From positions 1 through 64,000 of the forward strand of contig NZ_JADEWC010000015.1 of NCBI RefSeq assembly GCF_015207825.1: 64,000 nucleotides of DNA, given 5' to 3'. Shown here piece by piece: positions 25,719 to 36,145 of the stretch. Source of the DNA: Cyanobacterium stanieri LEGE 03274. Its GTDB lineage: Bacteria; Cyanobacteriota; Cyanobacteriia; Cyanobacteriales; Cyanobacteriaceae. The first letter of the stretch is position 1, and every line of letters begins with the position of its first letter. The notes beneath the pieces are model-generated. The model did no database searches and was not told the origin of the DNA. It saw nothing but the letters and a program-made list of their open reading frames with translations. The position numbers and the translations under genes are program-made.

Positions 25719-27530
25719 ATGCCTGGTATTTTTGGCTTTACTCGAGGAGATGATTTGTATGGTAGTAGTGTTGAAACACTAGAAAGAATGCAGGATATTC
25801 TTTTTCACCAATCATTTTATGAGAAAGATAGTTTATTTGTTGATGAAAATATTGCTGCTAGTCGTTGTGATTTGAATGTTTTACAAAAACAGCCTCAGCC
25901 ATATCACCAAAATGGTATTTTTATTTGGTTTTCTGGGGAGTTTTATAATCAAAAGGAGTTACTTAATTGTTTATTAGATAAACAATTTAATAATGATTTA
26001 GAATTGTTGTACAATTTATATTGTACCAATAAAAGTCTTTCTTTTTTAAAAGATATAGATGGACTTTATTCGGCAGTTATTTACGATACAGTCACCAATA
26101 AATTACATTTAATTTCTGATCGATATGGTTGGAAACACTTATATTGGACAACATACAAAGAATCTTTAGTTTGGGGTTGCGAAGCGAAAGTAATATTAGA
26201 GTTGCCGAATTTCACACCAGAAATTGATTCTTTGGCGGTGGAAGAATTTTTATCACTTAGACATTTTATCGGGAATCGTACTTGGTTTAAAGATGTCCAA
26301 CTTCTGAGCGCTTCTACTATTTTAACCTATGATTTAGACACAAAATCAATTAGTCAAAGGCGATATTGGTGGTGGAATCAAATTAAACCGCTATCGGGAA
26401 AAATTAATGAGAAAGAAATCGCACAAGAGTTAGGTAGATTATTTATTAACTGTGTTGAAAGACAAAGCGAAAACGGAAAAGTAGGATTAACTTTGAGTGG
26501 GGGTTTAGATTCACGTTTTATTTTAGCTTCTATGCCCAATAATCCTGATTCTATTCATGCTGTTAGTTTTATGGGAGAAGATGAAATTAAAATCGCCGCT
26601 CAGGTAGCAAAGGTTAAGGGCGCTGATTTTCATCCTTTAGTAACAAATAGAGAAAACCATCTTGTGGATTTTTGTCAGGCTGTATGGTGGGCGGATGGAG
26701 AGTGTAGTTTGAAACAGCAGTTTATTTATCCTTTTCAAAGTATTAGAAATAATAGTTGGTTTGATATTAATTTGCATGGGATGGCTGGGGGAGGTGTGGT
26801 TGGTGGTAGTTTATTATTTGACTCAGATAAATTCATTGATAATTACGTAATCAAAAAACTTAAAATTTCTCCCAATAATCAATCTTTAATTGAAAGTTTG
26901 ACAAGTGCTTTTCAAGTCAATGATTATGATTCTCATATCTTCTGTATGGATAATAGAGTTAGATGTTTTGGAATCAGAATGGCAAAGTTAAATCGATTTT
27001 TGGGGGTTGAAAATAGATTTCCATTTGCTAATAATAAATTTCAAGAGTTACTTTATTCTGTTCCTAATGAGTTAAAAGTTAATAATCAATTGTATGCAAA
27101 AATACTTTTGATGTATTTTCCTAAATTTTATAAATCAATTCCCTGGCAGAGTACAGGTGAACCGATTGGATCACCTTCTATAATGAAATTATTTTTGAAA
27201 AAAACTAGAAATTTTGAATATAAACTTAATAGAAAATTGAATAAATTTACAAACTTAGAAATTAATTTAGTTAATAAAAACAAAAAAAAATCTACAAAAA
27301 ATCAAAAAATAAATTCTTCGGATTTAATTAGTCAAGAGCCTGTTTTTTCTTTATTTAACGAGATTATTAATGATCCTAATCCTATGTATTGTAATTATGT
27401 CAAGGATTATAATTTAAAACATTTATGGAAAGAACATTTAGAGGGGAAAAATAGATGGGAAATAATCTCTCGATTATTAACTTTGGAAATTTGGTTACAG
27501 CAAGTTTTTAATAATAAATATAAAAGTTAG
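25719..27530 (+). CDS. AsnB-like asparagine synthetase homologue lacking the N-terminal catalytic Cys
   Basis: 603 aa. Two-domain layout of glutamine-dependent asparagine synthetase: an Ntn-like N-terminal half (residues 1-~200) and an ATP-pyrophosphatase half with the PP-loop LSGGLDSR (259-266). The start is MPGIFGFTRGD: position 2 is Pro instead of the Cys that performs glutamine hydrolysis. It therefore cannot use glutamine in the usual way. Family precedents for such Cys-less proteins are beta-lactam synthetase and lasso-peptide cyclases, which activate a carboxylate by adenylation; some may use free ammonia. The C-terminal third has a low-complexity Lys/Asn stretch (~495-525). No peptide precursor, protease or glycosyltransferase gene is adjacent, so the substrate is unknown. 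Monocistronic by spacing. Confidence 0.8.
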   Translation: MPGIFGFTRGDDLYGSSVETLERMQDILFHQSFYEKDSLFVDENIAASRCDLNVLQKQPQPYHQNGIFIWFSGEFYNQKELLNCLLDKQFNNDLELLYNLYCTNKSLSFLKDIDGLYSAVIYDTVTNKLHLISDRYGWKHLYWTTYKESLVWGCEAKVILELPNFTPEIDSLAVEEFLSLRHFIGNRTWFKDVQLLSASTILTYDLDTKSISQRRYWWWNQIKPLSGKINEKEIAQELGRLFINCVERQSENGKVGLTLSGGLDSRFILASMPNNPDSIHAVSFMGEDEIKIAAQVAKVKGADFHPLVTNRENHLVDFCQAVWWADGECSLKQQFIYPFQSIRNNSWFDINLHGMAGGGVVGGSLLFDSDKFIDNYVIKKLKISPNNQSLIESLTSAFQVNDYDSHIFCMDNRVRCFGIRMAKLNRFLGVENRFPFANNKFQELLYSVPNELKVNNQLYAKILLMYFPKFYKSIPWQSTGEPIGSPSIMKLFLKKTRNFEYKLNRKLNKFTNLEINLVNKNKKKSTKNQKINSSDLISQEPVFSLFNEIINDPNPMYCNYVKDYNLKHLWKEHLEGKNRWEIISRLLTLEIWLQQVFNNKYKS

Positions 27531-27579
27531 TTTTTATATATTTTTCATTTAAATTTAGTTTGATGTAATATCTTAATGA

Positions 27580-28344
27580 ATGTTGATTATGGTTTTTATG
27601 AACATTGACAATTTAAATCCTTGGTTGTTGGGTATTATTGTTAATACAGTGTTAATCTCTTTGGCTTTTATCTTGCCTAAAAAACTTTTAACGGTTTCGG
27701 GTTATCTCAATGCTTGGTTGTTGGGGGTAATTGTTTGGGGTTGTTTGAGTTGGCAGGGTTATTTAGTAGTTTTGTTTTACTTTTTTGTGGGTTCTAGTGT
27801 AACTCGTATTGGTATGGAGGAAAAGCAAGAACAAGGCATTGCGGAAAAAAGGGATGGGGTGAGGGGGCCTGAAAATGTATGGGGTAGTGCTTTGATTGCG
27901 ACTATCTGCGCCCTTGGTTATTTTTTTGTTTCTCCTATGTGGCAACCTTTAATGGTTTTGGGATATGTGGCGAGTTTTGCTACTAAGTTATCGGATACTT
28001 GTGCGTCAGAAGTGGGAAAGGCTTACGGTAAAAGGACTTTTTTGATTACGACTTTTAAGCCTGTGCCGAGGGGTACGGAGGGCGCTGTTAGTCTTGAGGG
28101 TACTTTGGCGGGAGTTGTAGCTAGTGTTATTATTGCTTTTCTTGCCTATGTTTTGGGTTTAATGGGTATGGGGGGAATTGTGATTTGTGTGGTGTCGGCT
28201 TTTGTGGCGACTAATTTTGAAAGTTTTGTGGGGGCGACTTTTCAGGAAAATTTTGAGTGCTTAACTAATGAGGTGGTTAATATCATTAATACGTTTGTGG
28301 GGGCTATGAGTGCGATCGCCCTTAGCTATTATTTCATTCATTAA
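27580..28344 (+). CDS. DUF92/TIGR00297 membrane protein (VTE6-like phytyl-phosphate kinase)
   Basis: 254 aa from the first ATG; ATGs at 27589 and 27598 are also possible starts. Polytopic, with about six hydrophobic segments. Family blocks: FFVGSSVTRIGMEEKQEQGIAEKRDGVRGPENVWGS split at residues ~67-103, KLSDTCASEVGKAYGKRT, and PVPRGTEGAVSLEGTLAG. The plant homologue VTE6 phosphorylates phytyl phosphate to phytyl diphosphate for tocopherol and phylloquinone synthesis from recycled chlorophyll phytol. The same role is inferred here. Confidence 0.82.
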   Translation: MLIMVFMNIDNLNPWLLGIIVNTVLISLAFILPKKLLTVSGYLNAWLLGVIVWGCLSWQGYLVVLFYFFVGSSVTRIGMEEKQEQGIAEKRDGVRGPENVWGSALIATICALGYFFVSPMWQPLMVLGYVASFATKLSDTCASEVGKAYGKRTFLITTFKPVPRGTEGAVSLEGTLAGVVASVIIAFLAYVLGLMGMGGIVICVVSAFVATNFESFVGATFQENFECLTNEVVNIINTFVGAMSAIALSYYFIH

Positions 28345-28483
28345 CTTAAGTTCAGGATAACATTGGGGTTGGCAGGGAATGGGCAATAAGCAATAGCCGT
28401 GATATTTTTGATTAGTTAGTCGTAATTCATCATGAATCATTCATATAGAATTAAGGTAAATATTATCTATATTTGCTGACCAT

Positions 28484-31225
28484 ATGAGTGCTATCACTAA
28501 AACGAACACCTATTACGATGTACCCGAACAGGAAGTCGGTGCAATTTTTGCCACAGATTTACAACAGGGTTTAACCCCAGAAGAAGTGGCTAACCGCTAC
28601 GAAAAGTACGGATATAATGAACTAGAGGCCAAAGCAGGTAAACCCCCATGGCTCAAATTTTTACTACAGTTCAATCAACCTTTACTATATATTCTGATCA
28701 TTGCAGGAACTATCAAAGCATTTTTAGGCTCTTGGACAAATGCTTGGGTAATTTGGGGTGTAACCTTAATTAATGCCATCATTGGCTATGTGCAAGAAGC
28801 CAAAGCAGAAGGCGCCATTAACTCTCTATCTAAATCCGTCACCACAGAAGCCACGGTATTTAGGGAAGGACAAAAAATCCGCTTACCTTCAAAGGATTTA
28901 GTACCGGGGGATGTAGTACAGTTGATGTCGGGGGATAAAGTTCCCGCTGATTTGAGATTGTTTGAAATTCGTAATTTACAGGTAGATGAGTCAGCCCTGA
29001 CGGGGGAATCTGTACCTGTGCAAAAAGCCTTGGCAATATTGCCATCGGATACCCCTTTAGCGGATCGTAAAAATATGGCCTATGCGGGAACTTTTGTTAC
29101 CTTTGGACAGGCCATGGGTTTAGTGGTGGCAACGGCAAAGGATACAGAGGTAGGCAAAATCTCCCAATCCATGGAAAAAAGTGTTAATTTGATGACCCCT
29201 TTAACTCGCAAGTTTGCGGAATTTAGTCATACTCTTTTATATATCATTCTAGCTCTGGCTAGTTTTACTTTTTTTGTGGGCATTGGACGGGGACGCAGTT
29301 TTGCAGATATGTTTGAAGCGGCGGTGGCTTTGGCGGTAAGTGCTATCCCTGAAGGTTTACCGGCTGTGGTAACCATTACTTTAGCTATCGGGGTTAATCG
29401 TATGGCGGCCAGAAATGCGATCGTCAGAAAATTACCCGCGGTGGAAACGTTGGGAGGAGCAACGGTTATTTGTTCGGATAAAACTGGTACATTGACGGAA
29501 AATCAGATGACTGTCCAACAAATATATACAGGAGACAAAATCTACCATGTCACGGGGGGGGGTTATAGTTCTAAAGGAGACATCTTAGAAGGAGATGGGG
29601 TTGTGGAAGATTTACCCTTTAGTCTTCAAGAATGTTTGCTCGGTGGATTACTTTGTAATGATTCCCGTTTAGAGCGCAAGGGAAACTATAAAATTGTGAT
29701 TGGAGATCCCACGGAAGGGGCTTTAATTACCGTGGCTTCTAAGGCTGGTTATAGTCAATCCCATTTTAATACTACTTTTCCTCGTCTTGATTCGATTCCT
29801 TTTGAGTCGGATTATCAATATATGGCGACGCTCCATGATACTAGCGAATATCATCCTGAAACCCCGAGAGTTATCTATGTAAAGGGTTCGGTGGAGAAGA
29901 TGTTGGAGCGTTGTAAGCAAGGTTATGATGTCCAAGAAAATATTATTCCATTAGATCCCACGGCTATTCTTGCACAGGTGGAAGCTATGGCATCGGAGGG
30001 TTTGAGGGTGTTGGCTTTTGCCCGTAAGGTGGCACCGGATCATCAACATTCCATTGATCATGATGATTTGGAACAGGATTTAGTTTTCCTTGGTTTGCAG
30101 GGTATGATTGATCCTCCCCGAGCAGAGGCGATCGCCGCTGTCCACGCTTGTCAGAATGCGGGAATACAGGTAAAAATGATTACGGGGGATCATATTTCTA
30201 CTGCCAGTGCGATCGCCCGTCGTCTGGGTATCAACAAAAATGGTAATTTACTCAGTTTTGAAGGGAAACAAATCGCCAAAATGGAACCCCACGAACAAGA
30301 AGAGGCGGTGATTAATGGTTCTGTGTTTGCGAGGGTTGCCCCAGAACAAAAATTACAACTGGTGGAAATCTTGCAATCTCAGGGGGATGTAGTGGCCATG
30401 ACGGGGGATGGAGTTAACGATGCCCCCGCCCTCAAACAAGCTCAAATAGGCATTGCCATGGGTAAGGCAGGGACAGATGTGGCAAGGGAATCGGCGGATA
30501 TGCTCTTGACGGATGATAATTTTGCCTCCATCGAAGCGGCGGTGGAGGAGGGGCGCACGGTTTACCAAAACTTGAAAAAAGCCATTTCTTTTCTTCTTCC
30601 TGTCAATGGGGGGGAATCCATGACTATCCTGATTAGCGCCTTGTTAGCTCGGGATTTACCGATCCTGTCTTTACAAGTATTGTGGCTCAATATGATTAAT
30701 TCTGTGACCATGACAGTACCCCTCGCCTTTGAACCAAAATCGGCTAACACCATGAAACGTCCCCCTAGAAACCCCAATGAGGGCTTACTTTCGGGTAATC
30801 TTTTAAAACGGGTTTTGGCTATTTCTGCTTTTAACTGGATTTTGATTTTTGGAATGTTTGAGTGGGCGCTAGATTATTATCGTGATTTTGACAATACTTT
30901 GGCGATCGCCCGTACCATGGCTATTCAAGCCCTTGTGTTAGCACGGATTATTTATCTTATCAGTGTCAGTGAACTAGGAAACTCCCTTATGGCTAAATTG
31001 AAAGGAAAAAGCATTTCTCTGGGTAACGTCTCGGCTATCTCCTACGGTATCCTGGGGGCGATCGTTTTACAAATTGTCTTTAGTCAAGTTCCCTTCATGA
31101 ATACTCTATTTCGCACTGCACCCCTTGACTTGAATCAATGGTTAATCTGTCTTATACCCCTTGTGCCAATGATTCCCATGGCTTTATTAGTGAATAAATT
31201 TTTTCCGCCCATTTCTCATCAATAG
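28484..31225 (+). CDS. Cation-transporting P-type ATPase (P2 type, PacL/PMA1-like)
   Basis: 913 aa. All P-type landmarks are in order: N-terminal cation-ATPase domain (residues ~5-75), actuator TGES loop (DESALTGESVPVQK), phosphorylation site D332 in CSDKTGTLTENQMTV, nucleotide-binding region with KGSVEKMLERC, the hinge MTGDGVNDAPALKQAQIGIAMG, and six C-terminal membrane helices. TM4 contains AVSAIPEGLPAVVTI, the PEGL motif of SERCA-like Ca2+ pumps. This supports the P2 class; Ca2+ is likely, though Na+/K+ or Mn2+ cannot be excluded. Monocistronic. Confidence 0.92.
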   Translation: MSAITKTNTYYDVPEQEVGAIFATDLQQGLTPEEVANRYEKYGYNELEAKAGKPPWLKFLLQFNQPLLYILIIAGTIKAFLGSWTNAWVIWGVTLINAIIGYVQEAKAEGAINSLSKSVTTEATVFREGQKIRLPSKDLVPGDVVQLMSGDKVPADLRLFEIRNLQVDESALTGESVPVQKALAILPSDTPLADRKNMAYAGTFVTFGQAMGLVVATAKDTEVGKISQSMEKSVNLMTPLTRKFAEFSHTLLYIILALASFTFFVGIGRGRSFADMFEAAVALAVSAIPEGLPAVVTITLAIGVNRMAARNAIVRKLPAVETLGGATVICSDKTGTLTENQMTVQQIYTGDKIYHVTGGGYSSKGDILEGDGVVEDLPFSLQECLLGGLLCNDSRLERKGNYKIVIGDPTEGALITVASKAGYSQSHFNTTFPRLDSIPFESDYQYMATLHDTSEYHPETPRVIYVKGSVEKMLERCKQGYDVQENIIPLDPTAILAQVEAMASEGLRVLAFARKVAPDHQHSIDHDDLEQDLVFLGLQGMIDPPRAEAIAAVHACQNAGIQVKMITGDHISTASAIARRLGINKNGNLLSFEGKQIAKMEPHEQEEAVINGSVFARVAPEQKLQLVEILQSQGDVVAMTGDGVNDAPALKQAQIGIAMGKAGTDVARESADMLLTDDNFASIEAAVEEGRTVYQNLKKAISFLLPVNGGESMTILISALLARDLPILSLQVLWLNMINSVTMTVPLAFEPKSANTMKRPPRNPNEGLLSGNLLKRVLAISAFNWILIFGMFEWALDYYRDFDNTLAIARTMAIQALVLARIIYLISVSELGNSLMAKLKGKSISLGNVSAISYGILGAIVLQIVFSQVPFMNTLFRTAPLDLNQWLICLIPLVPMIPMALLVNKFFPPISHQ

Positions 31226-31261
31226 AAATATATAGATAAAGGGCGTTGTTTTATAATTATC

Positions 31262-32059
31262 TCAGCGCACCTTACTTAAAAAATCTAGAGGATTACTCAT
31301 GTTTTCTGCAAATCCCAAGATTCCTTGATCTCGATGTTCATAGATTATATTGCCCTGATTATCAAATAAAAATGTTGCTCCCCTTTGCGTAATATAACGA
31401 TCATCGGGTACATAGGTTCGCCAATTATTTAACACTTCCACCATGTTTTTTAGTCTGAGGGTGGCTAATTCAAAGGGGCGTTGATAGCTTTTTCCTGCTT
31501 TATTAAAAAATTCTCCTTTAATTGTTGGTAACGGTTTTATTTTGATTTCCTCTTCATTTTTAAATAATGGGGGTGAAGTGCGATCGCCCTTATAACCCCG
31601 AAAAACCTCCTTCAGAGTACCTTTACTGCCAATTCCTGCACACATTAGCAAAAGATTTAACCAAGCATTTTGAGTCTGAGAAAAGAAAGGTAAGCCCCAA
31701 TTTAAACCCTGATATAAACCCAACTGTCGATGAATTTCGGCAGTGGTATCAATAAATAAACATTCTTCAGGAAATCCAGTATATTGACAAAACTTTTTCC
31801 CTGATGCAAGGTTTCCAATGGCGATCGCCCTTACAGCAATGTTATTATTTTCCATAAAATCCCACTTCCTTTGTAACCACCAAGCATATTCCAAAGTATC
31901 AAAATCACCGAGTTGAGGTAATACTATCATTAAAGTGCGATTGGCATTTTCACAACCAGACAACACCGAAATCATCTCGCCATCACTTACCCTTTGTCGT
32001 TGAGTTTCTTGGAATAGAGTGTAGGGGGCAAACTGCCCTAAAGTTGCAGAATTAGTCAT
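31262..32059 (-). CDS. Peroxiredoxin-like (AhpC/TSA, PRXL2-type) protein without peroxidatic Cys
   Basis: 265 aa. Thioredoxin-fold architecture is suggested by the N-terminal strand MIVLPQLGDFDTLEYAWWLQRKWD, the middle part VRAIAIGNLASGKKF, and the C-terminal region RGATFLFDNQGNIIYEHRDQGILG. In true peroxiredoxins the helix after the first strand starts with a Cys motif; here that position reads LPQLGDFD, with no Cys. An enzymatic peroxidase role is therefore unlikely by the usual mechanism. Similar proteins are common in cyanobacteria and plastids and remain uncharacterised. The C-terminal ~30 residues (ENMSNPLDFLSKV) complete the family pattern. Confidence 0.7.
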   Translation of the reverse strand: MTNSATLGQFAPYTLFQETQRQRVSDGEMISVLSGCENANRTLMIVLPQLGDFDTLEYAWWLQRKWDFMENNNIAVRAIAIGNLASGKKFCQYTGFPEECLFIDTTAEIHRQLGLYQGLNWGLPFFSQTQNAWLNLLLMCAGIGSKGTLKEVFRGYKGDRTSPPLFKNEEEIKIKPLPTIKGEFFNKAGKSYQRPFELATLRLKNMVEVLNNWRTYVPDDRYITQRGATFLFDNQGNIIYEHRDQGILGFAENMSNPLDFLSKVR

Positions 32060-32191
32060 GGGGGAATTATTGATAATTGAGAATGGATAATTGATAATTA
32101 AATTTTATCTAATTTTTCCGCCGATTTTGAGATGGTGTTTCAAAACTATTATTACTATTGCGTATTCCCTATTGCCAAACTAAACTAAAAA

Positions 32192-32316
32192 TCATATTAA
32201 GTCCACTTGATCACTTACAAATTCGCAATATTAATATCTGAGTTCAATTTATTGAACGAACTACCATTAGCCGTGTAATTCATTACACGGTGGGGCAAGT
32301 GCAAAGATACAATCTA
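32192..32316 (+). repeat. Two-hairpin dispersed repeat, copy A (most complete)
   Basis: Left part TCATATTAAGTCCACTTGAT and CACTTACAAATTCGCAATAT, then the first palindrome GTTCAAT-TT-ATTGAAC (32242-32257), GAACTACCATTAG, the second hairpin CCGTGTAAT-TC-ATTACACGG (32271-32290), TGGGGCAAGTGC and AGATACAATCTATT. It occupies most of the 326-bp gap between mfd and the peroxiredoxin-like gene. The rest of that gap is a degenerate AATTGATAATTGAGAATGG array near 32065-32100. Confidence 0.85.
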
Positions 32317-32385
32317 TTGATAACTAATTATCCGAACTTTATATCATACCTTAACTCACCAACGCCCCATTGCCCATTCCAACCC

Positions 32386-35300
32386 CTAATTACAAAGACA
32401 ACCAAACCAATTAATCAAAGTCTCCAATTGTTGAGTCGGTTTCATAGCCCCCAAACCCCTGACAACAACCTTCTTCTTAGCATAAACAAAACGAGAATGT
32501 AAATGGGGAGGCAACTTTTCTAATAACAAATTCCAAGCAGGTTCTAACATCGGAGTTTCTAAGATAATATTTTGTTTACCCTCAGGCTTAATGCGAGAAA
32601 AACCAATGGATTTCGCCTTATATTTCAAATCTGCCACCTTTAACAATTGCTTGGCGGGTTCAGGAATTTCCCCATATCTATCCAACCAATCCCGCTCAAT
32701 TTGCTTAATATCTCGATCGCAACTAACCGTTGCCACCCCCCGATAAGCATCCATTTTTTGCTCCATATCAGCAATATAACGATTAGGAATAAATGCCATT
32801 AAATTCAAATCAATTTGAGTATCTTCCACCGTGGGAATTTCCTGCCCTTGAATTTCGTCGATGGCTTCTTTTAACATCTCCGTGTACATCTCAAAACCAA
32901 TGGCTTCCATTTGCCCCGATTGCTCAGCTCCCAAAAGGCTACCAACCCCCCTTATCTCCATATCACGCATGGCCAGATGATACCCTGAACCCAATTGGGA
33001 AAACTCCTGTAATGCCCGTAAACGTTTTCTAGCGGTGTCTGAGAGGGCTTTATCTTCAGGATATAACAACCAGGCGTGGGCTTGTACCCCCGATCGCCCC
33101 ACACGTCCTCGAAGCTGGTATAATTGGGCTAAACCGAATTTTTGGGCATCTTCCACAATAATAGTATTCACCCTAGGAATATCTAGCCCTGATTCGATAA
33201 TGGTGGTACAAATCAACAAATCAGCATCCCCATTATTAAAACCTAACATCGTTGATTCTAGCTCCCCCTCTGGCATCTGTCCATGGGCTATACCAATGCG
33301 TAAACTGGGAATCATGTTTTGTAACATTTCCACCACCTTATCCATGCCCTCAATGCGCGGTAATACATAAAATATTTGTCCTCCCCTGTCCAACTCATTA
33401 CGAATGGCAGTGCGAATAATGCCTTCATTAAAGGCACTAATGTGGGTTTTGATGGGGCGACGACTAGGGGGAGGGGTGGTAATCAGGCTCATTTCCCTAA
33501 CTCCTGAAATGGACATATAAAGGGTACGAGGGATGGGGGTAGCGCTGAGGGTGAGAACATCCACAGAGGTTTTCATCGCTTTGATTTTTTCCTTTTGATT
33601 TACCCCAAATCTTTGTTCTTCATCTATTACTAATAAGCCTAAATCTTTATATTTAATAGTTTTGCTTAAAAGTTGATGAGTACCCACTACAATATCTAAT
33701 TCTCCTGTGGCCAATTTTTGCATAATTTCTTTTCTTTCTGAAGCGCTGCGGAAGCGATTTAATAAGCCAATATTAATGGGATAAGGAGAAAATCTTTCTA
33801 GGAGAGTATGATAATGTTGTTGGGATAAAATGGTAGTGGGAGCTAAAAATGCCACTTGTTTATGACCTGCTGTAACCACTTTAAAAATAGTTCTAATGGC
33901 TACCTCTGTCTTCCCAAATCCCACATCTCCACATACTAAACGATCCATGGGGCGATCGCTCTCTAAATCCATTTTTACATCTTGAGTAGCCTTCAATTGA
34001 TCTGGGGTTGGCTCATAGGGAAAAGAATCTTCTAATTCCCTTTGCCATGGAGAATCCTCGGGATAAACAAACCCTGTTAATTTAGCACGAGTGGCATATA
34101 ATTTTACTAAATCCACCGCTAATTTTTTAATGGATCTACGGGCTTTATTTTTAAGATTATTCCATTCTTTTCCTGTTAGTTTATATAATTTAGGATGCTT
34201 ACTATCACTGGAGCGATAACGGCTTAATACCTCAGAATTTTCCGCAGGTACTCTCAAAATACCATCAAGATATTTAATTACTAAATATTCACGACTAGCC
34301 AAAGTTTCTAACTCAATAAATTGACCGATACCGTGATGTTTATGTACCACAAAATCATTAGGTCTTAACTTGTCTAAATCAACCTGTTTTGAGGCCGCTT
34401 TTCTCCTTTTTCTAATGTAAGTAGGACTAGCTAAATTATGTTGTCCAAAAAACTCTTTATCCGTAACAATTGCAATGCGAAAAGTAGGTAATATAAAACC
34501 TTCTAATTCCGCCTGTCCTGAATACTTTAAAGCTACCGCTGTATTTTGGCGATGGGATTTTTCAATGGTGGGAAAATCTAGGGGATTAGAGATAAATTGA
34601 GCAGGGCAATCATGCTCTTGTAATAAGGCTACCGAGCGCATGGGTTGGGCAGAAATTAACCAAGTATTATATTTACTTAAATCGATGGTATTATATACTT
34701 CTTTTTTACCCCTAATTATTTCCCCTATTTTTGCAAATTGATGAGGGCGAACAGGTAAAGGACGGGATGATAAATTAAGACTATTTTCTTGGTTTTCTTG
34801 GGCAATTTCTGAAAGATGAATTTGCGGATATTTAATAGTTTGTAAAGACTTCTCAAGGGTACGATGGAGAGAGGGTAAAAGATTCCCGTTAGTTTCATTG
34901 ATTAACTGCCATTTTTCCTCGGCTTGTTCTGTCCAAATATTACTATGGGCAAGGCACTGGCTTAGTTCGTCCACCGCCACTAGGGTATCATCATCAAAAT
35001 AGTCGAGGATACTTGCCACGGGGTCAAAGGCAAAACCCAGAAAACGAGTCACCCCTTCAGGATAAATGTTGTTTTGCAAATTATCTTGCTCTAGGGGAGT
35101 CAAGTATGGTTCAATAGTTTCTATGGTGGGTATGTTCTGCAAAATAATGCTATCCCACGAACTAGGAGTTAAATTAAGACTTTCAATTTGATCTAGGCTA
35201 CGTTGAGAAACGGGGTCAAATTCCTTGATTTGTTCTAATTCATCGCCAAAAAACTCTAATCTAATGGGTAATTCCGCCGACACGGGAAATATATCGATCA

Positions 35301-35841
35301 AATCTCCCCTTTTTGCCCACTGTCCTTCGCTTTCTACTAAATTAACTCTCTCATAACCCATGTTTGTCAAGGTGAGGTCAATTTGTTTACTATTAAGGGT
35401 TATGCGCTCGGTTAGGTTTAAACAATATTGATTAAAAACATCGGCAGGGGGTAAATGGGGCTGTAGGGCTTGTTCGGTAGTGACTACGGCAACAGGTTCT
35501 TTTTTAGTAATTAAACCGCTGAGGGTCTGCATCTGTCCCCAAATCATCTCGGATTCAGGGTTCAGGGCTTCGTAAGGACTGGCGGAGGTGGTGGGATAGA
35601 AAAAAACTTGTTTCCAGCCCATGGCTTCTATATTAGCCATCCAACGGGCGGATTCTTCGAGGGTAGCACAGATAATTAATAAATTTTTGTTCTGTTTTTG
35701 GGCAAGGGCGGAGGTGACTAAGCCTTTTACGAGTCTTGATGCACCTTGGAGGTGAAAAGGTTTATCAGGGTGAATTTTATGGGTTAATTCGTTGCTGAGG
35801 GGAGAATGTGCGATCGCCCTTATAACAGAAGAAAAGCTCAT
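32386..35841 (-). CDS. mfd: Transcription-repair coupling factor Mfd
   Basis: 1151 aa. Removes RNA polymerase stalled at DNA lesions and recruits UvrA. Domains in order: UvrB-like module (residues ~1-350), an RNA-polymerase-interacting CarD-like domain ([18 protein letters not shown], ~500), then the RecG-like SF2 translocase with Walker [13 protein letters not shown], the DEEQRFG box, [12 protein letters not shown] and the QLRGRVGRS motif. The TRCF C-terminal domain is also present. Length is normal. It is oriented away from the tRNA/minDE block. Confidence 0.96.
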   Translation of the reverse strand: MSFSSVIRAIAHSPLSNELTHKIHPDKPFHLQGASRLVKGLVTSALAQKQNKNLLIICATLEESARWMANIEAMGWKQVFFYPTTSASPYEALNPESEMIWGQMQTLSGLITKKEPVAVVTTEQALQPHLPPADVFNQYCLNLTERITLNSKQIDLTLTNMGYERVNLVESEGQWAKRGDLIDIFPVSAELPIRLEFFGDELEQIKEFDPVSQRSLDQIESLNLTPSSWDSIILQNIPTIETIEPYLTPLEQDNLQNNIYPEGVTRFLGFAFDPVASILDYFDDDTLVAVDELSQCLAHSNIWTEQAEEKWQLINETNGNLLPSLHRTLEKSLQTIKYPQIHLSEIAQENQENSLNLSSRPLPVRPHQFAKIGEIIRGKKEVYNTIDLSKYNTWLISAQPMRSVALLQEHDCPAQFISNPLDFPTIEKSHRQNTAVALKYSGQAELEGFILPTFRIAIVTDKEFFGQHNLASPTYIRKRRKAASKQVDLDKLRPNDFVVHKHHGIGQFIELETLASREYLVIKYLDGILRVPAENSEVLSRYRSSDSKHPKLYKLTGKEWNNLKNKARRSIKKLAVDLVKLYATRAKLTGFVYPEDSPWQRELEDSFPYEPTPDQLKATQDVKMDLESDRPMDRLVCGDVGFGKTEVAIRTIFKVVTAGHKQVAFLAPTTILSQQHYHTLLERFSPYPINIGLLNRFRSASERKEIMQKLATGELDIVVGTHQLLSKTIKYKDLGLLVIDEEQRFGVNQKEKIKAMKTSVDVLTLSATPIPRTLYMSISGVREMSLITTPPPSRRPIKTHISAFNEGIIRTAIRNELDRGGQIFYVLPRIEGMDKVVEMLQNMIPSLRIGIAHGQMPEGELESTMLGFNNGDADLLICTTIIESGLDIPRVNTIIVEDAQKFGLAQLYQLRGRVGRSGVQAHAWLLYPEDKALSDTARKRLRALQEFSQLGSGYHLAMRDMEIRGVGSLLGAEQSGQMEAIGFEMYTEMLKEAIDEIQGQEIPTVEDTQIDLNLMAFIPNRYIADMEQKMDAYRGVATVSCDRDIKQIERDWLDRYGEIPEPAKQLLKVADLKYKAKSIGFSRIKPEGKQNIILETPMLEPAWNLLLEKLPPHLHSRFVYAKKKVVVRGLGAMKPTQQLETLINWFGCLCN

Positions 35842-36072
35842 TTAATAACAATTTAGAATTGATAATTGATAGTTGATAATTAGTTTTTTAAATTATCCGT
35901 TATCTTAATATATTAACCTCTGTTCGGGATTTGTCAGTATGGTTAGGTTTCAGACTGTAAGTGTTAAATTGATCATGGGTAGGAATGACAATAGTTTAAT
36001 TGTCCATTGTCAACTGTCAATTGTCCATTAAAAAAATTGCTTGAGTCTCAACTACAAACTTTAACTATTATA
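35842..36072. repeat. Intergenic block with dispersed and degenerate repeats
   Basis: Contains an AATTGATAATTGATAG array (35850-35880). The segment TTCGGGATTTGTCAGTATGG (from 35923) is the reverse complement of sequence at 42241-42259. TATGGTTAGGTTTCAG (35938-35953) also occurs at 48664-48679. A second degenerate array (TTGTCCATTGTCAACTGTCA) spans 36000-36030. Confidence 0.6.
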
Positions 36073-36145
36073 TGGAGCTAAGCGGATTCGAACCGCTGAC
36101 TTTCACAATGCCATTGTGACACTCTACCAACTGAGTTATAGCCCC
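36073..36145 (-). tRNA. tRNA-Ala (anticodon GGC)
   Basis: 73 nt, a full cloverleaf on the minus strand. Acceptor stem GGGGCTA pairs with TAGCTCC and includes G3-U70, the alanine identity pair. The D-stem is ACTC/GAGT, the anticodon stem TCACA/TGTGA encloses loop ATGGCAT (anticodon GGC), and the T arm is AGCGG-TTCGAAT-CCGCT. The discriminator base is A and CCA is not encoded. The next base upstream of the minD leader is on the opposite strand. Confidence 0.96.
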
